Origin: Rikenella sp031551865
GTDB lineage: Bacteria; Bacteroidota; Bacteroidia; Bacteroidales; Rikenellaceae
NCBI GenBank assembly: GCA_031551865.1
Contig: JAVBMY010000009.1
Coordinates: forward strand, 26,241 to 90,240
Length of the DNA stretch: 64,000 bases
Reading direction: 5' to 3'
Positions 27,881 through 37,129 of the stretch are shown piece by piece. How positions within the stretch are numbered: the stretch's first letter is position 1; the number at the start of each line of letters is the position of its first letter. The notes beneath the pieces are model-generated. The model searched no databases, was not told where the DNA came from, and worked only from the letters and a program-made list of their open reading frames with translations. Both the position numbers and the translations under genes were made by a program.

Positions 27881-27915
27881 TAAGATTGAGTAGCGCTACA
27901 CGCCCCGGTTCAGGT

Positions 27916-28794
27916 TTACAAACCGATGTTACACTTATGCCCGGCAGCACGTTCGATCTCTTTGGCCCGGAGGCGCTCCTCGATCGTGCGGTACATGCCC
28001 TGGCGGCGCATCGCCTCGTCGAAATCCACCTGGTGGGCGTCGAATTCGGGCCCTTCGACGCAGGCAAAACGGGTCTTTCCGCCCACCGTCACCCGGCAAG
28101 CCCCGCACATTCCCGTGCCGTCGACCATCAGCGTATTGAGGCTGGCGATGGTGGGAATACCGAGTTCTTTGGTGGTGAGGGCCACGAACTTCATCATGAT
28201 CATCGGGCCGATGGCCACCACCAGGTCGTATTGTTTGCCTTCTTCGTTCACGAGTTTCCTCAAAAGATCGGTCACCAAGCCTTTGAAACCCTGCGAGCCG
28301 TCGTCGGTAGCGACGTACACGTTCGGGGTTAGCGCGCGGAATTCCTCTTCGAAGATCACATACTCTTTGCTTTTGGCCCCGATGATCACATCGGCCTGCA
28401 CGCCTTGCTGGGCCAGCCATTTGACTTGCGGATAGACGGGTGCGGCCCCGAGTCCCCCGGCCACAAAAAGGATACGGCGTGCAGCCAATTGTTCCGGAGT
28501 TTCGTGCACGAGTTCCGAGGGGTGGCCGAGCGGGCCGACAAAATCGGCCAGCGAATCACCCTCTTCAAGCGCCACGATACGAAGCGTCGATGCCCCGATG
28601 GCTTGTATAACGATAGTCACGGTACCTTTCTCGGGATCGTAGTCGCATACGGTGAGCGGAATACGCTCCCCCTTTTCGTCGGCGATCACAATAAGGAATT
28701 GACCGGGCTGCGAAGAGCGCGCAACCCGGGGCGCTTCCACTTCCATCAGGTAGATGGAGGGTGCCAGAAGCTTCTTCTTCAGTATCTTATACAT
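27916..28794 (-). CDS. nfnA: NfnA/SudB-like FAD- and [2Fe-2S]-binding oxidoreductase subunit
   Basis: The 292-aa protein is of the ferredoxin-NADP reductase/dihydroorotate dehydrogenase PyrK type. The FAD-binding barrel has QPGQFLIV and IPLTVCDYD, the NAD domain has RILFVAGGLGAAPVYPQ, and the C-terminal cluster motif DGTGMCGACRVTVGG...FACVEGPEFD provides Asp/Cys ligands for a [2Fe-2S] centre, as in NfnA. It lies upstream of its partner on the minus strand. Confidence 0.88.
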   Translation of the reverse strand: MYKILKKKLLAPSIYLMEVEAPRVARSSQPGQFLIVIADEKGERIPLTVCDYDPEKGTVTIVIQAIGASTLRIVALEEGDSLADFVGPLGHPSELVHETPEQLAARRILFVAGGLGAAPVYPQVKWLAQQGVQADVIIGAKSKEYVIFEEEFRALTPNVYVATDDGSQGFKGLVTDLLRKLVNEEGKQYDLVVAIGPMIMMKFVALTTKELGIPTIASLNTLMVDGTGMCGACRVTVGGKTRFACVEGPEFDAHQVDFDEAMRRQGMYRTIEERLRAKEIERAAGHKCNIGL

Positions 28795-28931
28795 CTATTC
28801 TTGTCGGATTAATCGCGTAAGCTACAAATTTATGAAATTATTTTAATAATGCCGCAGCCCCGGTAGGCATATAGTAACACCCGTCGGTTATGGCACCCTG
28901 CCACATCCGAAAACAGGGGCGCGGACAAAAA

Positions 28932-30074
28932 TCACTTGATATTGGCCAGGATGCGCAATTCCCGGAACGGCTTCTCGGGATCGTTGGTCACGATGCCCAC
29001 AGCCTCGGAAAGCTGGGTCCCCGGGAGCAGGCCGCGGGTATCGACAGTCACAGTGAGTTTGACGGTGTCTCCGGAGGCAATGCTCCTGCGTTCGGGTTGG
29101 GCTTTGATGCGCGACGACGAGGGTTGCAGGCTGCGGATCTCAAGCGGGCCCAGACCCCGGTTGGTAACTTTTACCTCGTAGCGGAGCTGCGTTCCCGCCT
29201 CCTGGTCGCTGAAATGATAAAATAGCGTGGAGTATTCGGCGACCGGGGCATTCCGCTGTTCGGCTTCGCTCCGCAGCGAAAAATCTTCGGTAAAAATGGC
29301 CGTCACCGTGATCGGTTCATCCCACAGGTGGCCGTTGATAATGGGTACGAAGCGGTAAGTCTGTCGCCCCCACAGGCCGACCTGCCGGGCGTCGATGGTC
29401 ACCACGATCTCGCTGCGCTCACCGGGAGCCAACACCTCGGCGGCGGCCCGCGCCGTCACACAGGCGGGCAGCTGGTTGGTTGCCAACCCGATACGTATGC
29501 TTTTCTGGGAGCTGTTGGCGATTCCCAGTGTTTTCAGCACCATATGCCCGCGGGGCACGAGTCCGAACGGAATCTGTTTCCATTCCGCACGCAGGCCGTC
29601 GGAGATGTGAAACGGATAGTCGTCCTGGATGGTCCGGGGGCGGGGTGTGACGTTCCCGCGTACGGTCAGCGTAATGATTCGCCGCTGTTCGTTGGAATAG
29701 ATCGTGATGGTCTTCTCGAACGGCCCCGGGCGGTTGGCGGGGTCGTAGGTGACGGTAATCGTGCCGCCCTTACCGGGCAGCGTCGGTTCTTTCGAGAAGA
29801 CGGGCGTGGTGCAGCCACACGACACATTCACCGACTGGATCACGAATGGCACCGATCCCCGGTTGGTAAAAGTAAAGGTATGGCTGACATCGCCGTCGAC
29901 TTCGCGGATTGTGCCGAAATCCCATACATAGCCGTCGAAGGTCACATTGGTAATGTGCGAGACAGGTTGCTGTGTCTGGACCTGAGACAATGGCGCCTGC
30001 TCTCGTTGCGCCCATACCGTTACCACGATGCAGGGCAAAAGAGTGGCATACGCAAAGATTCTTGATATGTTCAT
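28932..30074 (-). CDS. DUF1573 domain exported protein
   Basis: A 380-aa protein with a signal peptide (residues 1-22) and at least one clear DUF1573 module: WDFGTIREVDGDVSHTFTFTNRGSVPFVIQSVNVSCGCTTP (about residues 51-91), an Ig-like domain frequent in Bacteroidetes. A second Ig-like region follows after residue 240 (YEVKVTNRGLGPLEIRSLQPSSSRI). The likely role is extracytoplasmic binding or structure, not known in detail. It starts 4 bp after mnmA, so the two share a transcript. Confidence 0.85.
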   Translation of the reverse strand: MNISRIFAYATLLPCIVVTVWAQREQAPLSQVQTQQPVSHITNVTFDGYVWDFGTIREVDGDVSHTFTFTNRGSVPFVIQSVNVSCGCTTPVFSKEPTLPGKGGTITVTYDPANRPGPFEKTITIYSNEQRRIITLTVRGNVTPRPRTIQDDYPFHISDGLRAEWKQIPFGLVPRGHMVLKTLGIANSSQKSIRIGLATNQLPACVTARAAAEVLAPGERSEIVVTIDARQVGLWGRQTYRFVPIINGHLWDEPITVTAIFTEDFSLRSEAEQRNAPVAEYSTLFYHFSDQEAGTQLRYEVKVTNRGLGPLEIRSLQPSSSRIKAQPERRSIASGDTVKLTVTVDTRGLLPGTQLSEAVGIVTNDPEKPFRELRILANIK

Positions 30075-30078
30075 CTCG

Positions 30079-31296
30079 TTATCGTACTATGACACCCGAC
30101 CCGACCAGTTCGCCGTCGGCAGTATACCAGGCTGCGAACTGCCCGGCCGTGACGCCGCGCTGGAGTTCGGCAAAAACGATCAGCCCCGAACCGTCGGGTT
30201 CGATGCGCAAGGTCCCGTGCTGCAACGGCTGGCGGTAACGTATCCTGATCATAAATTCCCGTTCCGCACCCGGCGGCAAGGCCAGGTCTGGACGCACCCA
30301 GTGCATGTCTGCGGCGGCAACCCGCAACGCGTGGCGGTAAAGGCCGGGATGGTCGTCGCCCATGCCCACGTAAACTGTGTTGGTGGGAATATCGGTGGCA
30401 ACGACGAACAACGGCTCTTCTTTGCCTCCGACACCGAGCCCCTTGCGCTGTCCGATGGTATAGAAATGGGCTCCGTTGTGTTCGCCGGCTTTGGTGCCGT
30501 CCTGCGGCGTATAGACATAAGGTTCGGCCGGATCGTGCATGGCAACGGCTTCGGGTTTTGATCCGGCAGTGTCAGTTCCGGTTTCGGCTACAGAAAAATA
30601 TCCGGCCCAATCGCGCGGTATTTCGATGATGTCGCCCCGCCGGGCTGTCAGTTTCTGTTGCAGGAAAACGGGCAGATCGACCTTGCCCACAAAACAGATG
30701 CCCTGCGAGTCCTTGCGTTCGGCGGTAGCTAACCCCTGTTCGGCGGCAATGCGCCTTACTTCGGGCTTTTCGAGGTGGCCGATGGGGAACAACGCCCGCG
30801 AAAGTTGCTCCTGATCGAGCTGGCACAGGAAGTAACTCTGGTCTTTGTTGCGGTCGGCCCCGGCCAGCAGACGGTAGCGCACGGCGCCGTCGGCCCCGGC
30901 AGTCTTTTCCACTTGGCAGTAGTGTCCCGTGGCCACATAATCGGCCCCCAGTTCAAGGGCGGCCTTCAGGAAGGCGTCGAACTTGATCTCGCGGTTGCAA
31001 AGCACATCGGGATTCGGGGTACGGCCCTGTTCATATTCCGAGAACATGTAGTCCACTACCCGTTGCCGGTACTGGTCGCTCAGATCGATGAAACGAAAGG
31101 GGATACCGAGTTTCTTGGCCACCAGTTCGGCGAACATGCGGTCGTCGTTCCACGGGCAGTCGCCGGCGAGGGTTCCGGTCGTGTCGTGCCAGTTGCGCAT
31201 GAACATCCCGATCACCTCGTAGCCCTGTTGCTGCAGGAGCCACGCGGCAACCGACGAGTCAACGCCTCCGGAAAGCCCTACGACTACACGTTTCAT
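30079..31296 (-). CDS. mnmA: tRNA-specific 2-thiouridylase
   Basis: Thiolates U34 of tRNA-Lys, -Glu and -Gln. The 405-aa protein has the PP-loop GLSGGVDSSVAAWLL at its N-terminus, the first catalytic Cys in TPNPDVLCNREIKF and the second in SQGICFVGKVD, then the C-terminal barrel (TIGQRKGLGVGG). Its middle holds an insertion rich in Thr/Gly/Ala (about residues 235-270, after RGDIIEIPRDWAGYF) that is longer than in E. coli MnmA. It is in one operon with the DUF1573 gene. Confidence 0.96.
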   Translation of the reverse strand: MKRVVVGLSGGVDSSVAAWLLQQQGYEVIGMFMRNWHDTTGTLAGDCPWNDDRMFAELVAKKLGIPFRFIDLSDQYRQRVVDYMFSEYEQGRTPNPDVLCNREIKFDAFLKAALELGADYVATGHYCQVEKTAGADGAVRYRLLAGADRNKDQSYFLCQLDQEQLSRALFPIGHLEKPEVRRIAAEQGLATAERKDSQGICFVGKVDLPVFLQQKLTARRGDIIEIPRDWAGYFSVAETGTDTAGSKPEAVAMHDPAEPYVYTPQDGTKAGEHNGAHFYTIGQRKGLGVGGKEEPLFVVATDIPTNTVYVGMGDDHPGLYRHALRVAAADMHWVRPDLALPPGAEREFMIRIRYRQPLQHGTLRIEPDGSGLIVFAELQRGVTAGQFAAWYTADGELVGSGVIVR

Positions 31297-31373
31297 AATT
31301 TTATCTTTCCGGAGAGCTAAATGCTCCGGATCATCATTAATTCTCGATTCCGGCCCGGCTTCTCCGATAAACA

Positions 31374-31409
31374 GAAAACACCTGGGCGCCCGGGTCGCGA
31401 AGTGTTTTC
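31374..31409 (-). terminator. Hairpin downstream of the nuclease-phosphoesterase gene
   Basis: GAAAACAC (31374-31381) pairs with GTGTTTTC (31402-31409); the inner CTGGGCGCCCGGG is nearly self-complementary. The same 13-mer occurs at 47872-47884. The U-tract on the minus strand is poor, so the termination role is uncertain. Confidence 0.5.
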
Positions 31410-31434
31410 AACAGCCCGCACCCGCAAATAAGCA

Positions 31435-33363
31435 TTACAGGTCTTCGAAGCGCACCAACTCCTGCCCTTCGCTGCCGAGCATCACAAGGTTCAGTTGGCC
31501 GTCTTTGCGCCACAGCACCGTCACGGTGTTGGTATCGCCGTAGCCGGGACCACCGCCGATCACCACGGGGAAGGGGTTTCTAACTTCGCCCGTATGGTAG
31601 GATGCGTGTTTGTGCGTATGGCCGTTGATGGCGATATTGAACGGCGCTTTGGCAAGAAGCGGACTCCAGAGATCGTAACAGGGATTGTAGCGGTCGGTCA
31701 GCGGGCCATAGATGGGAATATGGTGGATCAGCACGCGTTTTCCGGCCTTCCTGAAAGCCTTGGTGGCGAGTTCAGTTTGCAGGAAAGCCACCTGGTCGTT
31801 GCGCAACCCCGTAAAATCATTAAGGCCGGCATAAACGGCGACACTGTCGGGCTTGTCTTCACCGCAATCGAGCATCACCAGGCGCGTATCGCCCCAGTTG
31901 AACGCCCCGTAGGTCTTCGGGCCGAGGTATTCGGTAATCTCGCGCATGTGGGCCGAATAGGGGCCGCGGATCTCGTGGTTGCCGCGCAGGAAGAAGAAAG
32001 GTTTCTCCGATGCGTCGAACGCATCGCAGAAATAAGACAACGAGTTCACGGCCTGCGCCTGCGAATAGGGATCGTCAATGATGTCGCCGTTAAGCACCAC
32101 AAAATCATAGCCGCGCCAAGGCCCCGGCTGACCACTGCCGAATCTGTCGGCAAGCACCCGCTGAAGTCTGTCCATGGTTTCGCGCTTCTGGTGCAGGTCG
32201 TTGAAAATAACGGCGGTAAAATCTTTGGCATCGGGGGTGGGCAGTTCGAACGAATAGAACGGGCTGGAGGCCGTGCCGCCGAACACCTTATCGAAATAGG
32301 CGCCGTACTGGATCATGTCTTGCGACACGGCACGGTAGTAGTATTTCACGCCGGGCTGCAATCCTTCGAGGCGGATGCGTTTGACGGTGCCCACTACAGC
32401 CTGCCCGTCGGTCGTCTGGCGCACACGGATCAGTTTTGTGGTATCAGTACCGTATTCGATCCAGCCCTGCGAGGGCGAATTGGTCACCCACGAAACGGTG
32501 ATGCCGTTGTTCACGGGTAATTCCAGATAAGGAGCCGTACGGAAAATAGTGCCGTATTGCACGGTCACTTCCACGGGACGATGATCGGAGGCTATGGGGG
32601 CATCCACCACGCTACCCGAGACCTTACGGGCATACGATGCCGTAGCGGCACCGCGGTAGACGGCGATATGGTCGATCGCCTGCCGGGGGACATCGGCCGG
32701 GCATGTAGGTTTGGCAGGGTCGGTCAGCAGGCTGAAATTTTGTTGCAGGAGGCTGAATGCCTCTTCCTTGCGAATCGAAAAATTGAGGTCACCTGCCAGG
32801 AAGACTGCTTTTCCGCAGGTTTCGGCACTGGCCAGGGCGGCCAGGCTATCCACCATCCGCAACGAGGTAATCTGGTCTTGGGCAGTCAGCGTGAAGTGGG
32901 TTGCCATCACCACATAATCTGAGAATTCGGCGATCAGGCATACGCGGGCCTCTTCGCGCCCGGGCAGCGGTACCCGTTTCACCGATAACGGCACTTCGCG
33001 CGAAAGGAGCGCAACGCCATAAGCACCGCCCTCGTAAGGAATGGCACGGGCATAGGTCACGTGCATCGGTTGGTCGGCAGGAAGATACGACGCCAGCGTA
33101 CGGGCCACGTCTACCTGTCCGCTCCGGCGGGTCATGCTGTCGATCTCCTGCAGGGCACAGATGTCGGGCTTTTGCGCGGCGATGACCGTAGCGGTACGCC
33201 GCAGGTCGGCCGGGCTGTTGTCCATCCCGATACCGTTGCGCACATTGTAACTCATGATCCTGAGCGTTCCGGGAGCTTCGTGCCGTTGGGCCTCGGCCGG
33301 TATAGCCGAAGACGCAAATAGCAGCGCGAAGGCTGCTATTGCTAAAATTTTGGTTTGTTTCAT
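31435..33363 (-). CDS. Exported fusion: endonuclease/exonuclease/phosphatase domain plus metallophosphoesterase
   Basis: The 642-aa protein has a signal peptide (1-25), an EEP domain (about 33-275) with its metal and catalytic motifs intact (MSYNVRNG, CALQEID, MATHFTL, AGDLNFS, ASDHRPV), a linking fibronectin-III/purple-acid-phosphatase-like segment (about 285-375), then a calcineurin-like phosphoesterase (about 385-615) with FNDLH, LNGDIIDD, FLRGNHE, LIHHIP and NGHTHKH. Both active sites look complete. The EEP-MPE order in one exported chain suggests a two-step attack on a phosphodiester followed by the monoester, for phosphate or nucleoside scavenging. Substrate unknown. It stands alone between palindromes. 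Confidence 0.9.
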   Translation of the reverse strand: MKQTKILAIAAFALLFASSAIPAEAQRHEAPGTLRIMSYNVRNGIGMDNSPADLRRTATVIAAQKPDICALQEIDSMTRRSGQVDVARTLASYLPADQPMHVTYARAIPYEGGAYGVALLSREVPLSVKRVPLPGREEARVCLIAEFSDYVVMATHFTLTAQDQITSLRMVDSLAALASAETCGKAVFLAGDLNFSIRKEEAFSLLQQNFSLLTDPAKPTCPADVPRQAIDHIAVYRGAATASYARKVSGSVVDAPIASDHRPVEVTVQYGTIFRTAPYLELPVNNGITVSWVTNSPSQGWIEYGTDTTKLIRVRQTTDGQAVVGTVKRIRLEGLQPGVKYYYRAVSQDMIQYGAYFDKVFGGTASSPFYSFELPTPDAKDFTAVIFNDLHQKRETMDRLQRVLADRFGSGQPGPWRGYDFVVLNGDIIDDPYSQAQAVNSLSYFCDAFDASEKPFFFLRGNHEIRGPYSAHMREITEYLGPKTYGAFNWGDTRLVMLDCGEDKPDSVAVYAGLNDFTGLRNDQVAFLQTELATKAFRKAGKRVLIHHIPIYGPLTDRYNPCYDLWSPLLAKAPFNIAINGHTHKHASYHTGEVRNPFPVVIGGGPGYGDTNTVTVLWRKDGQLNLVMLGSEGQELVRFEDL

Positions 33364-33374
33364 GCTTCTTTTAT

Positions 33375-33461
33375 TGTCATCCTGGGGCGCAAGCCGAAGG
33401 ATCTGGTCCGAGAATCAACTTACTTCCCCCGAGATCCTTCGACTTGCGCCTCAGGATAACA
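33375..33461. repeat. Intergenic imperfect palindrome, TGTCATCC type
   Basis: Left arm 33375-33404 (TGTCATCCTGGGGCGCAAG...GGATCT) and right arm 33431-33461 (GAGATCCTTCGACTTGCGCC...) are near-complements. It fills most of the gap between gyrB and the fusion gene. Confidence 0.75.
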
Positions 33462-33492
33462 TCGGAGCAAAGCCCGCAATGACGGCAGTGGG

Positions 33493-35457
33493 CTACGCGT
33501 CGATGTTGGCGTACTTGGCATGGCGCTCGATGAACTCGCGGCGCGGCGGGACTTCGTCGCCCATGAGCATCGAGAAAATACGGTCGGCCTCGGCGGCGCT
33601 GTCTATGGTCACCTGACGCAGAATACGGGTGCAGGGATTCATGGTAGTGTCCCAGAGCTGCACGTCGTTCATTTCACCTAGACCTTTGTAGCGCTGGATG
33701 TGGATGCCTTTGTTACCGAACTCTTCGATGGCGGTAAGGCGCTCCTCTTCGGTCCAGCAGTAACGTTCGTTCTTGCCTTTTTTCACCAGATACAAAGGCG
33801 GCGTGGCGATGTAGAGGTGTCCATTGCTGATGATGTCCTGCATGCGGCGGAAGAAGAAGGTCATGATCAGCGTGGCGATGTGCGATCCGTCGACGTCGGC
33901 ATCGGTCATGATAATCACTTTGCCGTAGCGCAGTTTGGTCAGATTGAGTGCTTTGCTGTCCTCTTCGGTGCCGATAGTCACGCCCAGGGCGGTGAAGATG
34001 TTGCGAATTTCTTCGTTGTCGAGGATGCGGTGTTCGATGGCTTTCTCGACGTTCAGGATTTTACCGCGCAGGGGCAGGATCGCCTGGAAGTTGCGGTCGC
34101 GCCCCGATTTGGCGGTACCGCCTGCCGAGTCCCCTTCGACCAGGAAGAGCTCGGTCTTGTCGCGCTCACGCGAAGAGCAGTCGGCCAGTTTACCGGGCAA
34201 CCCGCTGCCCGAGAGCACGTTCTTGCGTTGCACGAGGTCGCGCGCCTTGCGGGCGGCGGTGCGGGCGGTGGCGGCAAGGATCACTTTCTGCACGATGGCT
34301 TTGGCATCCTTGGGGTTCTCTTCGAGGTAGTTGCTCAGGGCGGCCGAAACGGCGCTGTCGACAGCGGCCGTCACCTCGCTGTTGCCGAGTTTGGTTTTGG
34401 TCTGTCCTTCGAACTGAGGCTCACCCACTTTCACCGAAATGATAGCGGTCAGCCCTTCGCGGAAGTCGTCGCCGGTGATCTCGAACTTGAGTTTGGTGAG
34501 CATGCCCGATTCGTCGGCGTATTTCTTGAGGGTACGGGTCAAACCACGGCGGAAACCGGTCAGGTGCGTGCCGCCCTCGATGGTGTTGATGTTGTTGACG
34601 TAGGTGTGTACGTTCTCGGAATAACCGGTGTTATACAACAAGGCCATTTCGACGGGGATGCCGTCGCGTTCGCCTTCGATATGGATCACGTTCTCCATCA
34701 GCGGTTCGCGGTTACCGTCGAGGTATTTGACGAATTCGCTCAAACCTTTTTCCGAGAAGAACTCTTCGCTGTGGTATTCGCCGTTGTCGTCTTTCTCGCG
34801 CAGGTCGGTGAGCGTCAGGTGCACGCCTTTGTTCAGAAAGGCCAGTTCGCGCAGACGCGAGCTGAGAATTTCATAGTCGTACGTAGTGGTCTGGCGGAAA
34901 ATCTCGGGGTCGGGATGGAATTTAATAGTGGTACCCGTGCGGTCGGTCTTGCCGATCACCTTAAGTTCGGTCTGCGGAGCCCCCTTGCTGTAGGTTTGTT
35001 GATATACCTGCCCGTCTTTGTATACAGTGGCCTCAAGCATGTCGGAAAGCGCATTCACGCAGGAAACCCCCACGCCGTGCAGGCCGCCCGACACTTTATA
35101 AGAATCCTTGTCGAATTTACCCCCGGCGTGCAGTACGGTGAGCACCACTTCGAGGGCCGATTTCTTCTCGACGGGGTGGAAGTCGACGGGAATCCCGCGG
35201 CCGTCGTCGACCACGGTGATGGAGTTGTCTTCGTTGATGGTGACATCGATCTTGTGACAATAGCCGGCCAGGGCTTCGTCGATCGAGTTGTCGACCACTT
35301 CGTAGACCAGGTGGTGCAGGCCGCGCTCACCCGTGTCGCCGATATACATCGACGGGCGCTTGCGGACGGCTTCGAGGCCTTCAAGCACCTGTATATTGCT
35401 GGCCGAGTAATCGGCATTGGTTCCGTTGGTCGTGGGTTTTGTGATTTCTTCGCTCAT
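33493..35457 (-). CDS. gyrB: DNA gyrase subunit B
   Basis: ATPase subunit of DNA gyrase. From ATG 35457 (MSEEITKP) the protein is 654 aa. GHKL ATPase motifs EVVDNSIDEALAGYC, DDGRGIPV and GLHGVGVSCVNALS, the transducer-domain region, and the TOPRIM motifs EGDSAGG and TDADVDGSHI are present, with PLRGKILNVEKA between them. An ATG at 35529 would add 24 residues outside the family. A minus-strand TACATTTG (35491 to 35484) is the likely promoter. It is divergent from the ftsE-like gene. Confidence 0.97.
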   Translation of the reverse strand: MSEEITKPTTNGTNADYSASNIQVLEGLEAVRKRPSMYIGDTGERGLHHLVYEVVDNSIDEALAGYCHKIDVTINEDNSITVVDDGRGIPVDFHPVEKKSALEVVLTVLHAGGKFDKDSYKVSGGLHGVGVSCVNALSDMLEATVYKDGQVYQQTYSKGAPQTELKVIGKTDRTGTTIKFHPDPEIFRQTTTYDYEILSSRLRELAFLNKGVHLTLTDLREKDDNGEYHSEEFFSEKGLSEFVKYLDGNREPLMENVIHIEGERDGIPVEMALLYNTGYSENVHTYVNNINTIEGGTHLTGFRRGLTRTLKKYADESGMLTKLKFEITGDDFREGLTAIISVKVGEPQFEGQTKTKLGNSEVTAAVDSAVSAALSNYLEENPKDAKAIVQKVILAATARTAARKARDLVQRKNVLSGSGLPGKLADCSSRERDKTELFLVEGDSAGGTAKSGRDRNFQAILPLRGKILNVEKAIEHRILDNEEIRNIFTALGVTIGTEEDSKALNLTKLRYGKVIIMTDADVDGSHIATLIMTFFFRRMQDIISNGHLYIATPPLYLVKKGKNERYCWTEEERLTAIEEFGNKGIHIQRYKGLGEMNDVQLWDTTMNPCTRILRQVTIDSAAEADRIFSMLMGDEVPPRREFIERHAKYANIDA

Positions 35458-35483
35458 GCGTTGTCCTAAAATATTTTGCAGCA

Positions 35484-35546
35484 CAAATGTAATCAATTCT
35501 GCGGTGGAAAACAATACGCTCCGAGACAATGATTATGTTATCTTTG
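35484..35546. promoter_or_regulatory. Divergent promoters of gyrB and the ftsE-proC unit
   Basis: Minus-strand TACATTTG (35491 to 35484) faces gyrB, with an upstream TTG at the right distance; plus-strand TATCTTTG (35539-35546) faces the ftsE-like gene, 27 nt before its ATG. Confidence 0.65.
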
Positions 35547-35573
35547 TGATTATTTTCGACTTTACGGAGCCCT

Positions 35574-36350
35574 ATGGAATTCAAACCTTCGATACAGCTT
35601 TCCGACGCCGTGATCTTCCAGCCGGGCGGACACGACGCCGTCTTGCACGATGTAAACCTCTCGGCCTGGCCAGGCGAGTTGATCTACCTGGTTGGACGGG
35701 TCGGGAGCGGGAAAAGTTCGCTGTTGCGCACCCTTTACGGCGAACTGCCGCTACGGGTCGGGCGCGGATACATTGCCGGGTTCGAACTCCACAAACTGGG
35801 CCGCAAGCAGATCCCCTACCTGCGCCGCCATCTGGGCATCGTGTTCCAGGACGCCCAATTGCTTCAGGACTATTCGGTTTATCATAATCTGGAGTTTGTG
35901 CTAAGGGCTACCGGCTGGCGCGACAAAACCGAAATCCTGCACCGCATCGAGCGGGTACTCACCGCCACAAATACCGCCCACAAGGCCCACGCCATGCCCC
36001 ACCAGCTTTCGGGCGGCGAACGCCAGCGGGTGGCCGTGGCCCGGGCGCTGCTCAACAACCCGCACGTGATCCTGGCCGACGAACCGACGGCCAACCTCGA
36101 CCCGGCATCGACCATCGAAATAATGAACCTCTTTTGCAACATCGCCAACGAAGGTTGCACGGTGATCATTTCGACCCATAACCTCGGCACGATCCGGCAA
36201 TTTCCGGCCCGCACCCTGCTTTTAGAGAACCACCAAATATCGGAATTCGACCTTTCGCAATTATGGACATCACCGTCATCGGAGGAGGCAACCTCGGCGG
36301 AGCCGTGGTCAGAGGCGCCCTGCTCGACCGCTCCGGAAAATACAATCTGA
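35574..36350 (+). CDS. ftsE: FtsE-like cell-division ABC transporter ATPase
   Basis: ATPase that with FtsX signals cell-wall hydrolases at the division site. The 258-aa protein shows Walker A VGRVGSGKSSLL, Q-loop GIVFQDAQLLQDYSV, signature LSGGERQRVAVARA and Walker B VILADEPTANLDP; FtsE is the closest family by length and motifs, though other small ABC ATPases are possible. The last 28-30 residues (after LSQL) are out of line with the family, which normally stops near residue 225-230, and are read across the first 88 bases of proC. No ftsX is adjacent. Confidence 0.85.
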   Translation: MEFKPSIQLSDAVIFQPGGHDAVLHDVNLSAWPGELIYLVGRVGSGKSSLLRTLYGELPLRVGRGYIAGFELHKLGRKQIPYLRRHLGIVFQDAQLLQDYSVYHNLEFVLRATGWRDKTEILHRIERVLTATNTAHKAHAMPHQLSGGERQRVAVARALLNNPHVILADEPTANLDPASTIEIMNLFCNIANEGCTVIISTHNLGTIRQFPARTLLLENHQISEFDLSQLWTSPSSEEATSAEPWSEAPCSTAPENTI

Positions 36351-37033
36351 CCGTCAGCCACCCGTCAGCCTCGCTTGTCGGAGAGTGCGGCCCGCACATA
36401 CGGCCCACCCGCGACAATATCGAGGCGATCCGGGGAGCCGATATGATCTTCGTGGCCGTCAAGCCGTGGGTCATGGAAAGCGTATTACGGGACATAGGGC
36501 CTCATCTGTCGCCGGGCCAGGCCGTAGGCTCGGCCGCGGCACGCATCACCCTCGGAGAGCTGCGGCAATTCATCGGACGCGACGACATCCCGCTTTTCAA
36601 GGCCATCCCCAACACGGCATCCGCGCTTGGATCAGGAGTCACCTCTGTCGCTTTCGGCGACGAAGTTGTAGCCGAGAAGAAGGGTGAAATCCTTGAATTT
36701 TTCGCCTCACAGGGCGAAGTATTCGAAGTCACCGAATCGCAAATAGGGGCGGTCACCTCGCTCACCTCGTGCGGCATCGCCTATGCCCTGCGCTACATCG
36801 ACGCCTCTATGCGCGGCGGGATCCAAATCGGCATCCCTGCCGACGAATCGCTGCGCATGGTACGGCAAACCGTACGGGGGGCACTGGCCCTGCTAGATAC
36901 CAACGGCACCCTGCCGCAGGCCGAGATCAATCGCGTCACCACCCCAAAAGGCATCACCCTGCAAGGGCTCGATACCATGGAGAACCAAGGATTCTCGGAA
37001 GCTGTCATCGCCGGGCTCGAAGCAAGTAAATAA
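36263..37033 (+). CDS. proC: Pyrroline-5-carboxylate reductase
   Basis: Last step of proline synthesis, reducing pyrroline-5-carboxylate. The 256-aa protein starts with the NAD(P)-binding VIGGGNLGGAVVRG and has the family regions VAVKPWVMESVLRDI, FKAIPNTASALGSGVT and the C-terminal signature TPKGITLQGLDTMENQGFSEAV. Its ATG lies 88 bases inside the ftsE frame. It begins a proC-proB-proA series interrupted by two palindromic gaps. Confidence 0.94.
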   Translation: MDITVIGGGNLGGAVVRGALLDRSGKYNLTVSHPSASLVGECGPHIRPTRDNIEAIRGADMIFVAVKPWVMESVLRDIGPHLSPGQAVGSAAARITLGELRQFIGRDDIPLFKAIPNTASALGSGVTSVAFGDEVVAEKKGEILEFFASQGEVFEVTESQIGAVTSLTSCGIAYALRYIDASMRGGIQIGIPADESLRMVRQTVRGALALLDTNGTLPQAEINRVTTPKGITLQGLDTMENQGFSEAVIAGLEASK

Positions 37034-37043
37034 CTTTCTTAAT

Positions 37044-37120
37044 TGTCATCCTGAGCATCAGGGATCTCGGGTCGAACCTGTTTTTGGCCCATATCCTTCG
37101 CTGACGCTCGGGACGACATA
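37044..37120. repeat. Intergenic imperfect palindrome, TGTCATCC type
   Basis: TGTCATCCTGAGC (37044 on) and ATATCCTTCGCTGACGCTCG...GACATA (to 37120) are imperfect complements. It occupies the gap between proC and proB. Confidence 0.7.
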
Positions 37121-37129
37121 CGCTGACTT

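Noticed and set aside
33700..35469. Open frame of nearly 600 codons on the plus strand
   Set aside because: Antisense to gyrB; no recognisable protein.
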